Source of the DNA: Eubacteriales bacterium | GTDB lineage: Bacteria; Bacillota; Clostridia; Lachnospirales; Lachnospiraceae | Direction: 5' to 3' | Assembly (NCBI GenBank): GCA_030526715.1 | Contig: JAUNCG010000016.1 | Location: forward strand, 1 to 44,367 | Length of the DNA: 44,367 bases | In this document: piece by piece, positions 8,962 through 16,740 of the stretch | Layout of the letters: each line of letters begins with the position of its first letter | Numbering within the stretch: position 1 is the stretch's first letter | Notes under the pieces: model-generated | What the model was told of the DNA's origin: nothing | Seen by the model: only the letters and a program-made list of their open reading frames with translations | Databases searched by the model: none | Program-made: the position numbers and the translations under genes

Positions 8962-10203
8962 ATGGTTGCAGAACTGATTTCTGTAGGAACAGAGATCCTA
9001 CTTGGCAATATTGTAAATACCAACGCGGCATACCTTGCGGAAAAGTGTGCGTTACTTGGTCTGTCTATTTATTATCAGACGGTTGTTGGGGATAATGAGA
9101 AGCGTCTGGAGGCGACTTTGCGCGCGGCTCTGGAGCGTTCGGATGTGGTAATTCTCTGCGGAGGTCTCGGACCGACGCAGGACGATCTCACGAAGGAGAC
9201 CGCAGCTAGAGTGCTTGGACGCAAGCTGGTGGAGGATCCGCATTCAAAGAAGGTGATCGAGGAGTATTTTAAGAATTCTCCGATGAAGAAGATCACAGAA
9301 AATAACTGGAAGCAGGCGATGGTTCCGGAGGGATGTATCGTAGTAGACAATCACAACGGCACTGCGCCGGGCATCATTATGGAGGCGGATCATAAGACCG
9401 TGATCCTTCTGCCGGGACCGCCGGTAGAGCTGGAGCCTATGTTTGAACACGATATTTTTCCGTATCTAAGACAGAAGCAGCCGGAGGTGATCCATTCGGT
9501 AATGGTGAAGCTCTGTGGCGTCAGCGAGAGCGCTGTGGAAACGCAGATCCGCGATCTGATCGATCAACAGTCTAATCCGACGATCGCGACCTATGCGAAG
9601 ATCGGTGAGGTGCATCTGCGTGTGACTGCTCATGCGGCAGACGAGAAAGAGGCTAAGAGACTCATGAAGCCCATGCTGAAGGAGCTGAAGAACAGATTCG
9701 GTAATCAGATCTACACGATGGACGAGCATATGACACTGGAGGAGTCTGTGCTGGATATGTTGCGTGAGCGTGAGCTGACGCTGACCACCGCGGAATCTCT
9801 TACGGGAGGTCTTGTGGCGGCGCGTCTGACGGATATTCCGGGTGCGTCCGATGTTTTCCGTCAGGGCTTTGTCACCTATAGCAACCGTGCGAAGCGCAAG
9901 CTGCTGGATGTGAAGAAGAGTACTCTGAAGGATTTCGGAGCAGTCAGCGAGAAGACGGCCAAGGAGATGGCAAAGAACGGCGCCTTTATCAGCGGATCGG
10001 ATATCTGTATCTCCCTGACGGGTCTGGCAGGGCCGACTGCGGAGGAGGACAAGCCAGTGGGTCTCGTCTATATTGCATGCTCCTATAACAACCGTATCAC
10101 CGTCAGAGAATGCCATTTTAAGGGCAATCGTGCTAAGATTCGCGAAAGCGCTGTGGTGGGCGTACTTACGCTGCTGCGTGAATGTATACTTGAGGACGCT
10201 TGA
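8962..10203 (+). CDS. cinA: CinA: competence/damage-inducible protein, NMN amidohydrolase
   Basis: A 413-residue two-domain protein. The N-terminal MoCF-like domain (about 1-170) has ISVGTEILLGNIVNTN and GGLGPTQDDLTKE, the ADP-ribose pyrophosphatase/COG1058 part. The C-terminal PncC domain (about 255-410) has TTAESLTGGLVAARLTDIPG and SLTGLAGP, the NMN deamidase part used in pyridine nucleotide salvage. GGAGG precedes the ATG. It is the last gene of the plus-strand operon. In many Firmicutes recA follows cinA; here two minus-strand unknown genes face it instead. Confidence 0.95.
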   Translation: MVAELISVGTEILLGNIVNTNAAYLAEKCALLGLSIYYQTVVGDNEKRLEATLRAALERSDVVILCGGLGPTQDDLTKETAARVLGRKLVEDPHSKKVIEEYFKNSPMKKITENNWKQAMVPEGCIVVDNHNGTAPGIIMEADHKTVILLPGPPVELEPMFEHDIFPYLRQKQPEVIHSVMVKLCGVSESAVETQIRDLIDQQSNPTIATYAKIGEVHLRVTAHAADEKEAKRLMKPMLKELKNRFGNQIYTMDEHMTLEESVLDMLRERELTLTTAESLTGGLVAARLTDIPGASDVFRQGFVTYSNRAKRKLLDVKKSTLKDFGAVSEKTAKEMAKNGAFISGSDICISLTGLAGPTAEEDKPVGLVYIACSYNNRITVRECHFKGNRAKIRESAVVGVLTLLRECILEDA

Positions 10204-10239
10204 TCTCCGATGCTTATAAAGGAAGGAAATCACACGGTT

Positions 10240-10524
10240 TCAGCGCCGCAGAGTGCGCATAAGAGAGCAGAGGCGGTCGATCTTGGAGGATTCCTCAAGA
10301 GATGTCCCCTGCTTTAATACCTGAATGATCAGGTCGGTTTCCTGAGTGTCGAAGGAAGTCCCTTCTGATTTTGATTTAGAGGCTGCTGCCATGAGAAATG
10401 GGAGCAGCTCCTTTTTTGACATTTTTTGCCCCTGCTGTGCCAGAGAGAGCAGCGTCTGAAGCTTTTCGGAATCAATATTTTTTAACGCCGGATGTGTCAT
10501 CCAAGAGCTATTGTGTTGATCCAT
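10240..10524 (-). CDS. Hypothetical 94-residue protein, second gene of a putative sporulation pair
   Basis: I do not recognise a named family. The protein is soluble and largely helical, with a conserved-looking middle, LQTLLSLAQQGQKMSKKELL, then Lys/Ser-rich AAASKSKSEG, and a C-terminal helix ending in LRR. A strong site AAAGGAG precedes the ATG. It lies 15 bases after the 108-residue gene and shares its promoter, which resembles a sigma-E site. It converges on cinA. The good ribosome site, ordinary codon use and operon position argue that it is a real gene; a role in sporulation is inferred from the promoter only. Confidence 0.75.
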   Translation of the reverse strand: MDQHNSSWMTHPALKNIDSEKLQTLLSLAQQGQKMSKKELLPFLMAAASKSKSEGTSFDTQETDLIIQVLKQGTSLEESSKIDRLCSLMRTLRR

Positions 10525-10539
10525 GGGTGATCTCCTTTC

Positions 10540-10866
10540 TTACAGCAATTCTTTACAGGTCTGATACATTTTCAGAGTATGCAGCAGCTGGAGCAACTGT
10601 TCCACAGATTCCTGCTGAGATTTTGTTCCGTATTTTTTGATCTCGCTTAACATATCCTCCGGATCCTGTTCTTCATTCGATACGGCGCACGCCTGTATCG
10701 GATTTTGATAGTAGGAGAGGACATTTTCTACCTCTATCAGCTTAATATAGAGGGAGAGTGACCGTTGAAATCCGATGGGAAAATATGGAATAGAGGCTTT
10801 GAGCATTTGCAATCCGCTGCCGTCTGCAATTCGATCGAGTGCGGTCATGGGGGTAAATTCTTCCAT
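10540..10866 (-). CDS. Hypothetical 108-residue protein, first gene of a putative sporulation pair
   Basis: No family is recognised. It is a helical soluble protein starting MEEFTPMTALDRIADGSG, followed by LQMLKASIPYFP and a central helix QRSLSLYIKLIEVENVLSYY; no signal peptide or membrane segment is apparent. GGAG lies before the ATG. Its promoter region has a sigma-E-like element (ATATT, 14 bases, CATATGAT). The gene diverges from a small plus-strand gene at 10943 that has a similar element in the opposite direction. Real gene likely; function unknown. Confidence 0.72.
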   Translation of the reverse strand: MEEFTPMTALDRIADGSGLQMLKASIPYFPIGFQRSLSLYIKLIEVENVLSYYQNPIQACAVSNEEQDPEDMLSEIKKYGTKSQQESVEQLLQLLHTLKMYQTCKELL

Positions 10867-10870
10867 AATA

Positions 10871-10897
10871 ACTCCATATCACTTTTTTCATAGAATA
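10871..10897 (+). promoter_or_regulatory. Possible sigma-E/sigma-K-type promoter of the small gene at 10943
   Basis: Plus strand: CATAGAATA matches CATAnnnTA, with AC 16 bases upstream and also an ATA 18 bases upstream, so it fits either mother-cell factor. It overlaps the oppositely directed element at 10897-10924 by one base. Confidence 0.3.
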
Positions 10898-10924
10898 TCA
10901 TATGACCGTAGGGTCTGAAATATG
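10897..10924 (-). promoter_or_regulatory. Possible sigma-E-type promoter of the 10866-10240 gene pair
   Basis: Minus strand: CATATT, 14-base spacer, CATATGAT. This matches the mother-cell sigma-E pattern (ATATT, 14, CATAnnnT). No good sigma-A promoter is evident in the short upstream region. Confidence 0.45.
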
Positions 10925-10942
10925 TGAAGGGGGATGGAAGCA

Positions 10943-11140
10943 GTGGAAAAACATCTTGTGATAGATGGCAATGCGTTTTACGAATTGGATGAGGAGTGTA
11001 TGAAGCGAAGGTGCGGACAGAAAAGGGCGTATGGGAAAGGCGACTGCCACTTTGAAGAATATGATGGTAAAGCATCCGGTCGGGAGGCGGGAAGAGAAAA
11101 TACAGGATGGGGCAACAGCAGAACAGGGGAGTCTCGGTAA
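10943..11140 (+). CDS. Small hypothetical protein, 65 residues
   Basis: Starts at GTG 10943, about ten bases after AAGGGGG; the ATG at 10934 is only a base from that site and less likely. The sequence opens MEKHLVIDGNAFYELDEEC, which looks like a conserved short motif of small lachnospiral proteins, and then becomes Gly/Arg/Lys-rich and low in complexity. The stop codon falls in the loop of a large hairpin at 11119-11158, so the tail of the message is folded. No known domain. The N-terminal half looks genuinely coding; the C-terminal half is less certain. Confidence 0.5.
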   Translation: MEKHLVIDGNAFYELDEECMKRRCGQKRAYGKGDCHFEEYDGKASGREAGRENTGWGNSRTGESR

Positions 11141-11158
11141 TGAGGCTCCCCTGTTCTG
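11119..11158. terminator. 17-bp hairpin between convergent genes, terminator-like but without T-run
   Basis: Left arm CAGAACAGGGGAGTCTC and right arm GAGGCTCCCCTGTTCTG pair over 17 bases with one G-U, loop GGTAAT. It lies between the small plus-strand gene, whose stop TAA is in the loop, and the minus-strand Cys-rich gene. No T-run follows on either strand. A short second hairpin TGGCG-ATA-CGCCA follows immediately. It may act as a bidirectional terminator or a 3'-end stabiliser. Confidence 0.5.
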
Positions 11159-11198
11159 TGGCGATACGCCATGTAGAATTTCCGGAAAATCGGGATAC

Positions 11199-11468
11199 TT
11201 AGAAAATGGAACCGCAGCCACAGCCATTTCCGTCTCCGCTGCAGAATAACAGCAGAAGGAGAAGGATCCAGCTGGTATTCTGACCGGTACCGCATCCTCC
11301 GCAGCTGTTGCAGCTATTGCCGCAGCCGCATCCATTGCCGCCATTCAGAATGGTCAGGAGAAGGAGGATCCAGAGAACAGAGCAGCCGCCGGTTCCGTTC
11401 AGAATGGAATTATTATTGTTGCCGTTGTCGCATCCGCATCCACAGTTTGTTGCAGTTAAATCACTCAT
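11199..11468 (-). CDS. Cys/Gly-rich small protein with two WILLLL hydrophobic segments (spore-coat-like)
   Basis: An 89-residue protein starting MSDLTATNCGCGCDNGNNNN. Two strongly hydrophobic stretches, SVLWILLLLTIL and SWILLLLLLFC, are separated by Cys/Gly clusters such as GCGCGNSCNSCGGCG, and the end is again GCGCGSIF. This resembles small high-cysteine proteins of spore-forming clostridia, sometimes named after chorion high-cysteine proteins, and superficially the YjcZ-type coat peptides. GGAGG precedes the ATG and a sigma-K-like promoter lies upstream. A coat or crust component cross-linked through cysteines is plausible but inferred. Confidence 0.75.
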   Translation of the reverse strand: MSDLTATNCGCGCDNGNNNNSILNGTGGCSVLWILLLLTILNGGNGCGCGNSCNSCGGCGTGQNTSWILLLLLLFCSGDGNGCGCGSIF

Positions 11469-11501
11469 GAGAATAACCTCCGAGATTGTTCTTTACACTT
11501 C

Positions 11502-11529
11502 ACTCTATGCATTTACATAGAAATGTGTT
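11502..11529 (-). promoter_or_regulatory. Possible sigma-K-type promoter of the Cys-rich gene
   Basis: Minus strand: AACA, 16-base spacer, CATAGAGT. This fits the late mother-cell pattern mACm-16-CATAnnnT, and lies about 30 bases before the start codon. Confidence 0.45.
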
Positions 11530-11540
11530 ACTAAGAGATG

Positions 11541-11569
11541 AACTTTAAGGAATCTATGCTCATAGGATA
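11541..11569 (+). promoter_or_regulatory. Possible sigma-K-type promoter of the subtilisin-like protease gene
   Basis: Plus strand: AACT, 16-base spacer, CATAGGATA, a full match to CATAnnnTA with AC at the right distance. The -10 lies in the loop of a 7-bp inverted repeat CTATGCT/AGCATAG. The leader to the AGGAGGGAGG ribosome site would be very short. Confidence 0.45.
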
Positions 11570-11593
11570 TAGCATAGGAGGGAGGTGGAAAGC

Positions 11594-12535
11594 TTGAATC
11601 GGGCGGTCAATACGTTGCGGGCGCAGGAGGCTTGGCGAGCTGGTATAACGGGAAAGGGGATCACGGTAGCAGTTCTGGATACTGGGATGGTCATGCATCC
11701 GGATCTGCAGGGGCGATTGATCGGATTTTATGATACCTTATCCGGCAGAAGAACGCCCTATGATGATTGCGGACATGGGACGCATGTCTGCGGGATCATG
11801 GGAGGAAGCGGCAGGATGTCGGAAGGATGGTATCGGGGAATTGCGCCGGGGGTCTCTATTGTGGAGGTGAAGGTACTGGATCGGATGGGAAAGGGCAGGA
11901 GACAGGATATGCTGACCGCTATTCAGTGGGTACTGGATAATCGAGAACGGTATCAGATTCGGATATTAAATATATCTGTGGGTACTGTACGGGAAGGAGA
12001 CTATAGAGATAAAAAACTGGTCGAAGCGGTGGAAAAAGCATGGGACGCAGGACTTGTGGTCGTCGTAGCGGCAGGAAATATGGGGCCGCAGCCACAGACC
12101 ATCACCGCGCCGGGCAATTCGAGAAAGGTGATCACGGTGGGCTCTCTGGAGGAGAGCAGGAATCTGTATTCCAGTCGGGGTCCGACAGCGAACTGTGTCT
12201 GCAAACCGGATATTGTAGCGCCGGGAACAAATATTATATCCTGTAACTATCATTTTCAGAGAAATGGAGAGAGTGCATATTGCAAAAAGAGTGGAACCTC
12301 CATGGCGACACCCATGGTATCCGGAGCGACAGCGCTTCTGTTGCAGAAGGAGCCGTGGCTGACGAATGTGGAGGTGAAAATGAAGCTGCGGGAGGCAGCG
12401 TTAAATCTGGGACTGCCCCACGCAAGACAGGGGTGGGGACTGTTGAATATCCCGAAATTTTTAAGCCTGTACATTCAGCCTGTAAATTATGGGATAAAAA
12501 TAGCGGATGGAAGCATCCACCCGCCGAAGGTCTAA
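11594..12535 (+). CDS. Intracellular subtilisin-like serine protease (S8, AprX-like)
   Basis: A 313-residue protease without signal peptide or clear propeptide. The catalytic triad is complete: Asp in VAVLDTGM (about residue 29), His in CGHGTHVCG (about 61), Ser in SGTSMATPM (about 236), plus the oxyanion Asn in AAGNMGP. The layout is that of AprX-type intracellular subtilisins. TTG at 11594 is chosen because GGAGG ends eight bases upstream; GTG at 11585 overlaps the ribosome site. The promoter looks sigma-K-like and diverges from the Cys-rich gene, suggesting action in the late mother cell, for instance on coat precursors. That role is inference. Its stop directly abuts the stop of the convergent pot operon. 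Confidence 0.9.
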   Translation: MNRAVNTLRAQEAWRAGITGKGITVAVLDTGMVMHPDLQGRLIGFYDTLSGRRTPYDDCGHGTHVCGIMGGSGRMSEGWYRGIAPGVSIVEVKVLDRMGKGRRQDMLTAIQWVLDNRERYQIRILNISVGTVREGDYRDKKLVEAVEKAWDAGLVVVVAAGNMGPQPQTITAPGNSRKVITVGSLEESRNLYSSRGPTANCVCKPDIVAPGTNIISCNYHFQRNGESAYCKKSGTSMATPMVSGATALLLQKEPWLTNVEVKMKLREAALNLGLPHARQGWGLLNIPKFLSLYIQPVNYGIKIADGSIHPPKV

Positions 12536-14410
12536 CTATTTGGATTTCACCTGATTCCAGAGCTCGTTATAGATGCGATCTACGTCATCTCCTAGAAAGC
12601 TGTAGGTTTCACAGTCGGTCAACTGATCCGATTCCGGAAAAGCAATGACGCTGTTGCGGATATCTTCGTCCTCAATCAGTGCGCGTGCGGCAGCATTTGG
12701 TGTGGAGTAGGTGATGTAATCAAAGTTCTTTAATGCAATTTCCGGTCGGCATAGGAAGTCGATGAATTTCTCGGCATTCTCCTTGTGTTCCGCATTTTTG
12801 GGAATGACCATAGAATCGATCCAGATGTTGGAGCCCTCCTTGGGAATCACATATTCCAGATCCGGATTCTCCCGCTGTGTATAGATCGCCTCGCCGGAGT
12901 AGATGACGCCGATGGCGGCTTCATTACCGATCATTTTGTCACGTACCTGATCGACGACATAAGCCTGAACCAGAGGCTTTTGCTCTATGAGCAGATTCCG
13001 TGCGGCGGTCAACTCATCGAGATCCGTGGAATTCAGCGAATATCCCAGATATTTCAGCGCTACACAGAAGGCATCGCGCACACTGTCCTGCATCAGAATA
13101 TTGTCCTTGTAGCGTTCATCCCAGAGAACACTCCAGCTGTCGATGGGCTCCTCCACCATAGTTTTGTTATAGAGGATACCCACGGTACCCCAGCAGTAGG
13201 GAAGCGAATATTTATTCTCGGGATCAAACTGTCTGGACTGCTCCATATAGGTCGGATCGATATTCTTCAGATTCGGTATATGATCAAAATCAATCTCTGC
13301 AAGAAGATCGTTTTCAATCATGCGCTGGATCATGTAATCGGACGGAATCACCACATCATAGGCGATTGCGCCGGAATTTACTTTTGGATACATGATCTCA
13401 TTAGTCTCAAATTCCTCGTAGATCACCTCAATACCGGTCTCCTCCGTGAACTCATCGAGGACATCCGGATCCAGATATTCTCCCCAGTTGTAGACGATGA
13501 CCGTGTTATCGGAGTTCAGCACGCCCTGAGAGCTGTAGTAAACGCCGCCGGCGATCACAACGACGATCAGCAATGCAGGAAGAACCCGTCGCACCATGGC
13601 GGTACGGATCCGAAAGCCTGTAGTGATGGTCTTCTTAACCGGAGAAGCTTTTTTCTCAGGCTGATAATTTACTAGAATCAGGAGCAGGAGCACCGTGACG
13701 AAGAGCAGAGTGGAGAGCGCATAGATTTCAGGCTTAATACCTTTGCGCACCTCGGTATAGATCTTCGTGGAGAGAGTGTCGATTCCGGGACCCTTAGTAA
13801 AATGGGTGATCACAAAATCATCCAGTGACATGGTGAAGGCCAGCAGAAATCCGGAGAGTACTCCGGGAAGGATATCCGGAAAAACGACCCGGAAAAAAGC
13901 ATGCATCGGGGAAGCGCCCAGATCCATGGCGGCTTCGTAGGTGCTGCGGTTGGTCTGCCGAAGCTTAGGCATGACACTGAGGATCACGTAAGGGATGTTG
14001 AAGGTAATATGAGATATCAAAATGGTGTGAAATCCCATATTCATGCGGATCGCAATGAAGATCAGCATGAGAGAAACTGCGGTAACGATCTCCGCATTTA
14101 CCATCGGTATATTCGCGATGGAGAGAAAAAGAGAACGACTGCGCTTACGCATGACCTGCATGCCGATACAGGCGGCAGTGCCGATGATCGTCGCGATGAA
14201 TGCGGAGAGCAGGGCAATGATCAATGTCGTATAAAAAGCATTCATGATGGCTTCGTTATCAAAAAGACTTCGATACCAGCTCAGTGTGAAGCCGCCCCAT
14301 TTCGAACGTGTCTTTGATGAATTAAAGGATAGTACGATCAGGGTAACAATAGGTGCATAGAGCAGGATGAGGATCAGTCCGAGGTAAATCTTTTTTGCTG
14401 CATTTTTCAT
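12536..14410 (-). CDS. potC/potD: Fused spermidine/putrescine ABC permease PotC and substrate-binding protein PotD
   Basis: A 624-residue fusion. Residues 1 to about 250 are a PotC permease with six hydrophobic helices and the ATPase-contact loop EAAMDLGAS (about 159-167). A basic linker follows, then one extra membrane helix (about 277-292), then a PotD-type polyamine-binding protein from about 302 (VIVYNWGEYLDPDVL to the end). There is no lipobox cysteine; the binding protein is tethered by the extra helix instead, placing it outside the membrane. The gene overlaps potB by one base in an ATGA arrangement, so translation is coupled. The transporter should import spermidine or putrescine; exact substrate cannot be read from sequence. 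Confidence 0.93.
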   Translation of the reverse strand: MKNAAKKIYLGLILILLYAPIVTLIVLSFNSSKTRSKWGGFTLSWYRSLFDNEAIMNAFYTTLIIALLSAFIATIIGTAACIGMQVMRKRSRSLFLSIANIPMVNAEIVTAVSLMLIFIAIRMNMGFHTILISHITFNIPYVILSVMPKLRQTNRSTYEAAMDLGASPMHAFFRVVFPDILPGVLSGFLLAFTMSLDDFVITHFTKGPGIDTLSTKIYTEVRKGIKPEIYALSTLLFVTVLLLLILVNYQPEKKASPVKKTITTGFRIRTAMVRRVLPALLIVVVIAGGVYYSSQGVLNSDNTVIVYNWGEYLDPDVLDEFTEETGIEVIYEEFETNEIMYPKVNSGAIAYDVVIPSDYMIQRMIENDLLAEIDFDHIPNLKNIDPTYMEQSRQFDPENKYSLPYCWGTVGILYNKTMVEEPIDSWSVLWDERYKDNILMQDSVRDAFCVALKYLGYSLNSTDLDELTAARNLLIEQKPLVQAYVVDQVRDKMIGNEAAIGVIYSGEAIYTQRENPDLEYVIPKEGSNIWIDSMVIPKNAEHKENAEKFIDFLCRPEIALKNFDYITYSTPNAAARALIEDEDIRNSVIAFPESDQLTDCETYSFLGDDVDRIYNELWNQVKSK

Positions 14411-15228
14411 CAGAAGGCTGCCCCCTTTCCGTTTTTATCATATTTTGAGACGATACCCATGCTGGCTATGACGAAGATCATCAATACCAGAGAAAGACCG
14501 GAACCGAGATTCCAGTTGCTGCCCTGCTTGAAGGTCTGCTCGATGACATTGCCGATGAGCAGGATCTTGCCGCCGCCCAGCAGGTCGGAAATGACAAAGG
14601 TCGTCAGCGCCGGGACAAAGACCATCGTGATTCCGCTGATAATCCCCGGGATACTCAAGGGCAGTATAATGCGGATAAAGGTCTGCAGTCCGTTTGCGCC
14701 GAGATCTCTGGCGGCATTGACCATATCACGGTCCAACTTGCTCAGAACATTGTAGATCGGCAGAACCATAAATGGCAGGAAATCATAGACCATGCCAAGA
14801 ACTATGGCATAGGGCGTATTGATGATATCCAGAGTAGGAAGGTGCAATACGGTCAGAACCAGATTGATCACACCGTTTTTTTCTAGCAGGGTCTGCCATG
14901 CCAGCGTCCGCAGCAGAAAATTCATCCACATGGGAAGAATGAAAATCAGCACGATAAAGCTGGAGCTGTTCATGCTGGAGGTGCTGAGGATCATAGCCAG
15001 CGGATACGCCAGTATCAGACAGATCACGGTGCAGATGAGCGCCAGCAGCAGAGAGAGCCCCAAAGCCTTGAGATTTTCCTGTGTCGTGATGGCGGCGATA
15101 TTCGACAGCGTAAATCGCCCCTCCGGATCTGTCAGACCGTAGTAGACGATCATCAGAAGCGGAATAATTATAAAGGATACGGACCAGAAAAGATAAGGTC
15201 CGCTCAAAAGTCTGCGGTTATTCTTCAA
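14410..15228 (-). CDS. potB: Spermidine/putrescine ABC transporter permease PotB
   Basis: A 272-residue membrane protein with about six helices, beginning at [20 protein letters not shown]. The EAA-like loop is present as [20 protein letters not shown], the contact site for the ATPase. It pairs with the PotC half of the downstream fusion to form the polyamine channel. The start overlaps the end of potA by 11 bases and the stop overlaps the next start, so the three genes are one translationally coupled operon. Confidence 0.94.
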   Translation of the reverse strand: MKNNRRLLSGPYLFWSVSFIIIPLLMIVYYGLTDPEGRFTLSNIAAITTQENLKALGLSLLLALICTVICLILAYPLAMILSTSSMNSSSFIVLIFILPMWMNFLLRTLAWQTLLEKNGVINLVLTVLHLPTLDIINTPYAIVLGMVYDFLPFMVLPIYNVLSKLDRDMVNAARDLGANGLQTFIRIILPLSIPGIISGITMVFVPALTTFVISDLLGGGKILLIGNVIEQTFKQGSNWNLGSGLSLVLMIFVIASMGIVSKYDKNGKGAAF

Positions 15229-16291
15229 TGTTCACGGCCTCCTCATCCTCAGACAGCGGCTTATTCATGATCTGGATATCAAAGGGAATCACGCGGATAC
15301 CTACCTCGGTTCCTACAGGGAACATATCGGTGCTGTGTACCAGCCACTGATAATTATTCGCAGTGACCTCCATCTCATAGTGTACGCCCTTGAAGATCAG
15401 GTGCGTCACGATACCGCGGATCGTACCCTCCTCCGGCTTCACCAGATCCACATCCTCCGGGCGGATAACGACGTCCACCGGCGTGTTGTGACCGAAGCCC
15501 TCGTCCACGCACTGGAAGGGAGCACCGAGGATATTGACGAGTCGATCCTCCACCATAATGCCCGGAAGAATATTACTCTCACCGATGAAATCGGCTACAA
15601 AAGCGTTCTCGGGCTCGTTATAGATCGTCTCAGGCGTGCCGATCTGCTGAATATAGCCCTGATTCATGACCACAATAGTGTCGGACATGGTCAGCGCCTC
15701 CTCCTGATCGTGCGTGACATAGATAAAGGTGATACCCAGTTCATTTTTCAGACGGATCAGCTCATACTGCATGTCTTGACGGAGCTTCAGATCCAGAGCT
15801 CCAAGAGGTTCGTCGAGAAGAAGCACCTTAGGCTCGTTTACAATAGCGCGGGCGATGGCGATACGCTGCTGCTGACCGCCGCTCAGAGATTCCGGCGTGC
15901 GGTTCTCGTATCCGTCCAGATTCACTAGCTTGAGCGCATATTTGATTTTATCGTCGATGTATTTTTTGCTCTTATGCTTGATCTTCAAACCGAATGCGAT
16001 ATTTTCTGCGATACTCATATGAGAAAACAGCGCGTACTTCTGAAAAACAGTGTTGAGCTGTCGCTTATTTGGCGGAAGATTAGTGATATCCTGTCCGTCA
16101 AAAATGACTTTTCCGCTGTCCGGGGTCTCAAAGCCCCCGAGAATACGAAGCGTGGTCGTCTTGCCGCAGCCGCTCGGGCCTAACAGAGTGAGAAACTCAT
16201 TCTCACGGATATATAGATTCAGGTCATCCAATACGGTATTTGAATCGTAGGTCTTGGATATATTTACCAGATCGATCAGTTTATTGCTCAT
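15218..16291 (-). CDS. potA: Spermidine/putrescine ABC transporter ATP-binding protein PotA
   Basis: A 357-residue ATPase driving polyamine uptake. Walker [10 protein letters not shown] (38-46), Q-loop Gln84, signature LSGGQ (136-140), Walker B VLLLDEP (156-162) and switch His194 (YVTHDQEEA) are all intact. The C-terminal 110 residues form the TOBE-type regulatory domain of the PotA/MalK class. AAGGAGGA precedes the ATG. It is the first gene of the operon, with a promoter about 30 bases upstream. No PuuR-like regulator gene, often found beside clostridial pot operons, is present here. Confidence 0.95.
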   Translation of the reverse strand: MSNKLIDLVNISKTYDSNTVLDDLNLYIRENEFLTLLGPSGCGKTTTLRILGGFETPDSGKVIFDGQDITNLPPNKRQLNTVFQKYALFSHMSIAENIAFGLKIKHKSKKYIDDKIKYALKLVNLDGYENRTPESLSGGQQQRIAIARAIVNEPKVLLLDEPLGALDLKLRQDMQYELIRLKNELGITFIYVTHDQEEALTMSDTIVVMNQGYIQQIGTPETIYNEPENAFVADFIGESNILPGIMVEDRLVNILGAPFQCVDEGFGHNTPVDVVIRPEDVDLVKPEEGTIRGIVTHLIFKGVHYEMEVTANNYQWLVHSTDMFPVGTEVGIRVIPFDIQIMNKPLSEDEEAVNIEE

Positions 16292-16321
16292 AGTGTTCCT
16301 CCTTCGGACATTTTCAATATA

Positions 16322-16349
16322 ATAATACTTATATAAGAAGTATTGTCAA
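16322..16349 (-). promoter_or_regulatory. Promoter of the pot operon with an overlapping operator-like dyad
   Basis: Minus strand: TTGACA, 16-base spacer, TATTAT. A perfect inverted repeat AATACTT - 7 bases - AAGTATT (16324-16344) fills the spacer and overlaps both promoter boxes, as a repressor site would. The regulator is not encoded nearby. Confidence 0.6.
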
Positions 16350-16390
16350 TATCATCAGAGAAGAAAACCGACTTTGCTTGAGAAAAATAA

Positions 16391-16738
16391 TCATTTTTAA
16401 GCCAAGCTATTATACTCAGGGCTGAGAAAGGTACGGCTGTGCTTACTGTAACACTTGCCAGCGATCTTCAGAAGACCGTAAACGTCAAGGTACAGAAAAC
16501 CACAGTCAAGACGGAGAAGATCACGGGTCTGAAAAAGAAGATGACCCTGAAGGCAGGGAAGCATAAGAGGCTGTCCCCGATTACATCGCAGGAAAAAGTG
16601 ACGTATGCTTCTTCGAATAAAAATGTGGCGACGGTAAACAATAAAGGAGTTATTACAGCCAAGAAGGCTGGAAAGACGACGATTACCGTGCATTCCGGAA
16701 AGAAGACCTTCAAAATAAAGGTGACCGTGAAAAAATAA
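16391..16738 (+). pseudogene. 3' remnant of a BIG2 (Ig-like) surface protein gene
   Basis: The frame is open from a stop at 16388-16390 to the TAA at 16736. It encodes the last strand of one BIG2 repeat (TAVLTVTLASDLQKTVNVKV) followed by a complete terminal repeat (KITGLKKKMTLKAGK, YASSNKNVATVNNKGVITA, KTTITVHSGKKTFKIKVTVKK). BIG2 repeats sit at the C-terminus of large secreted or cell-wall proteins. Here there is no signal peptide, no ribosome site before the possible GTG at 16439, and no promoter, so it is most likely the tail left after deletion of the rest of the gene. Confidence 0.7.
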
Positions 16739-16740
16739 GG

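Noticed and set aside
12785..13675. 296-codon open frame antisense to the potD half
   Set aside because: No motif, no ribosome site in context, and the minus-strand protein is clearly PotC-PotD.
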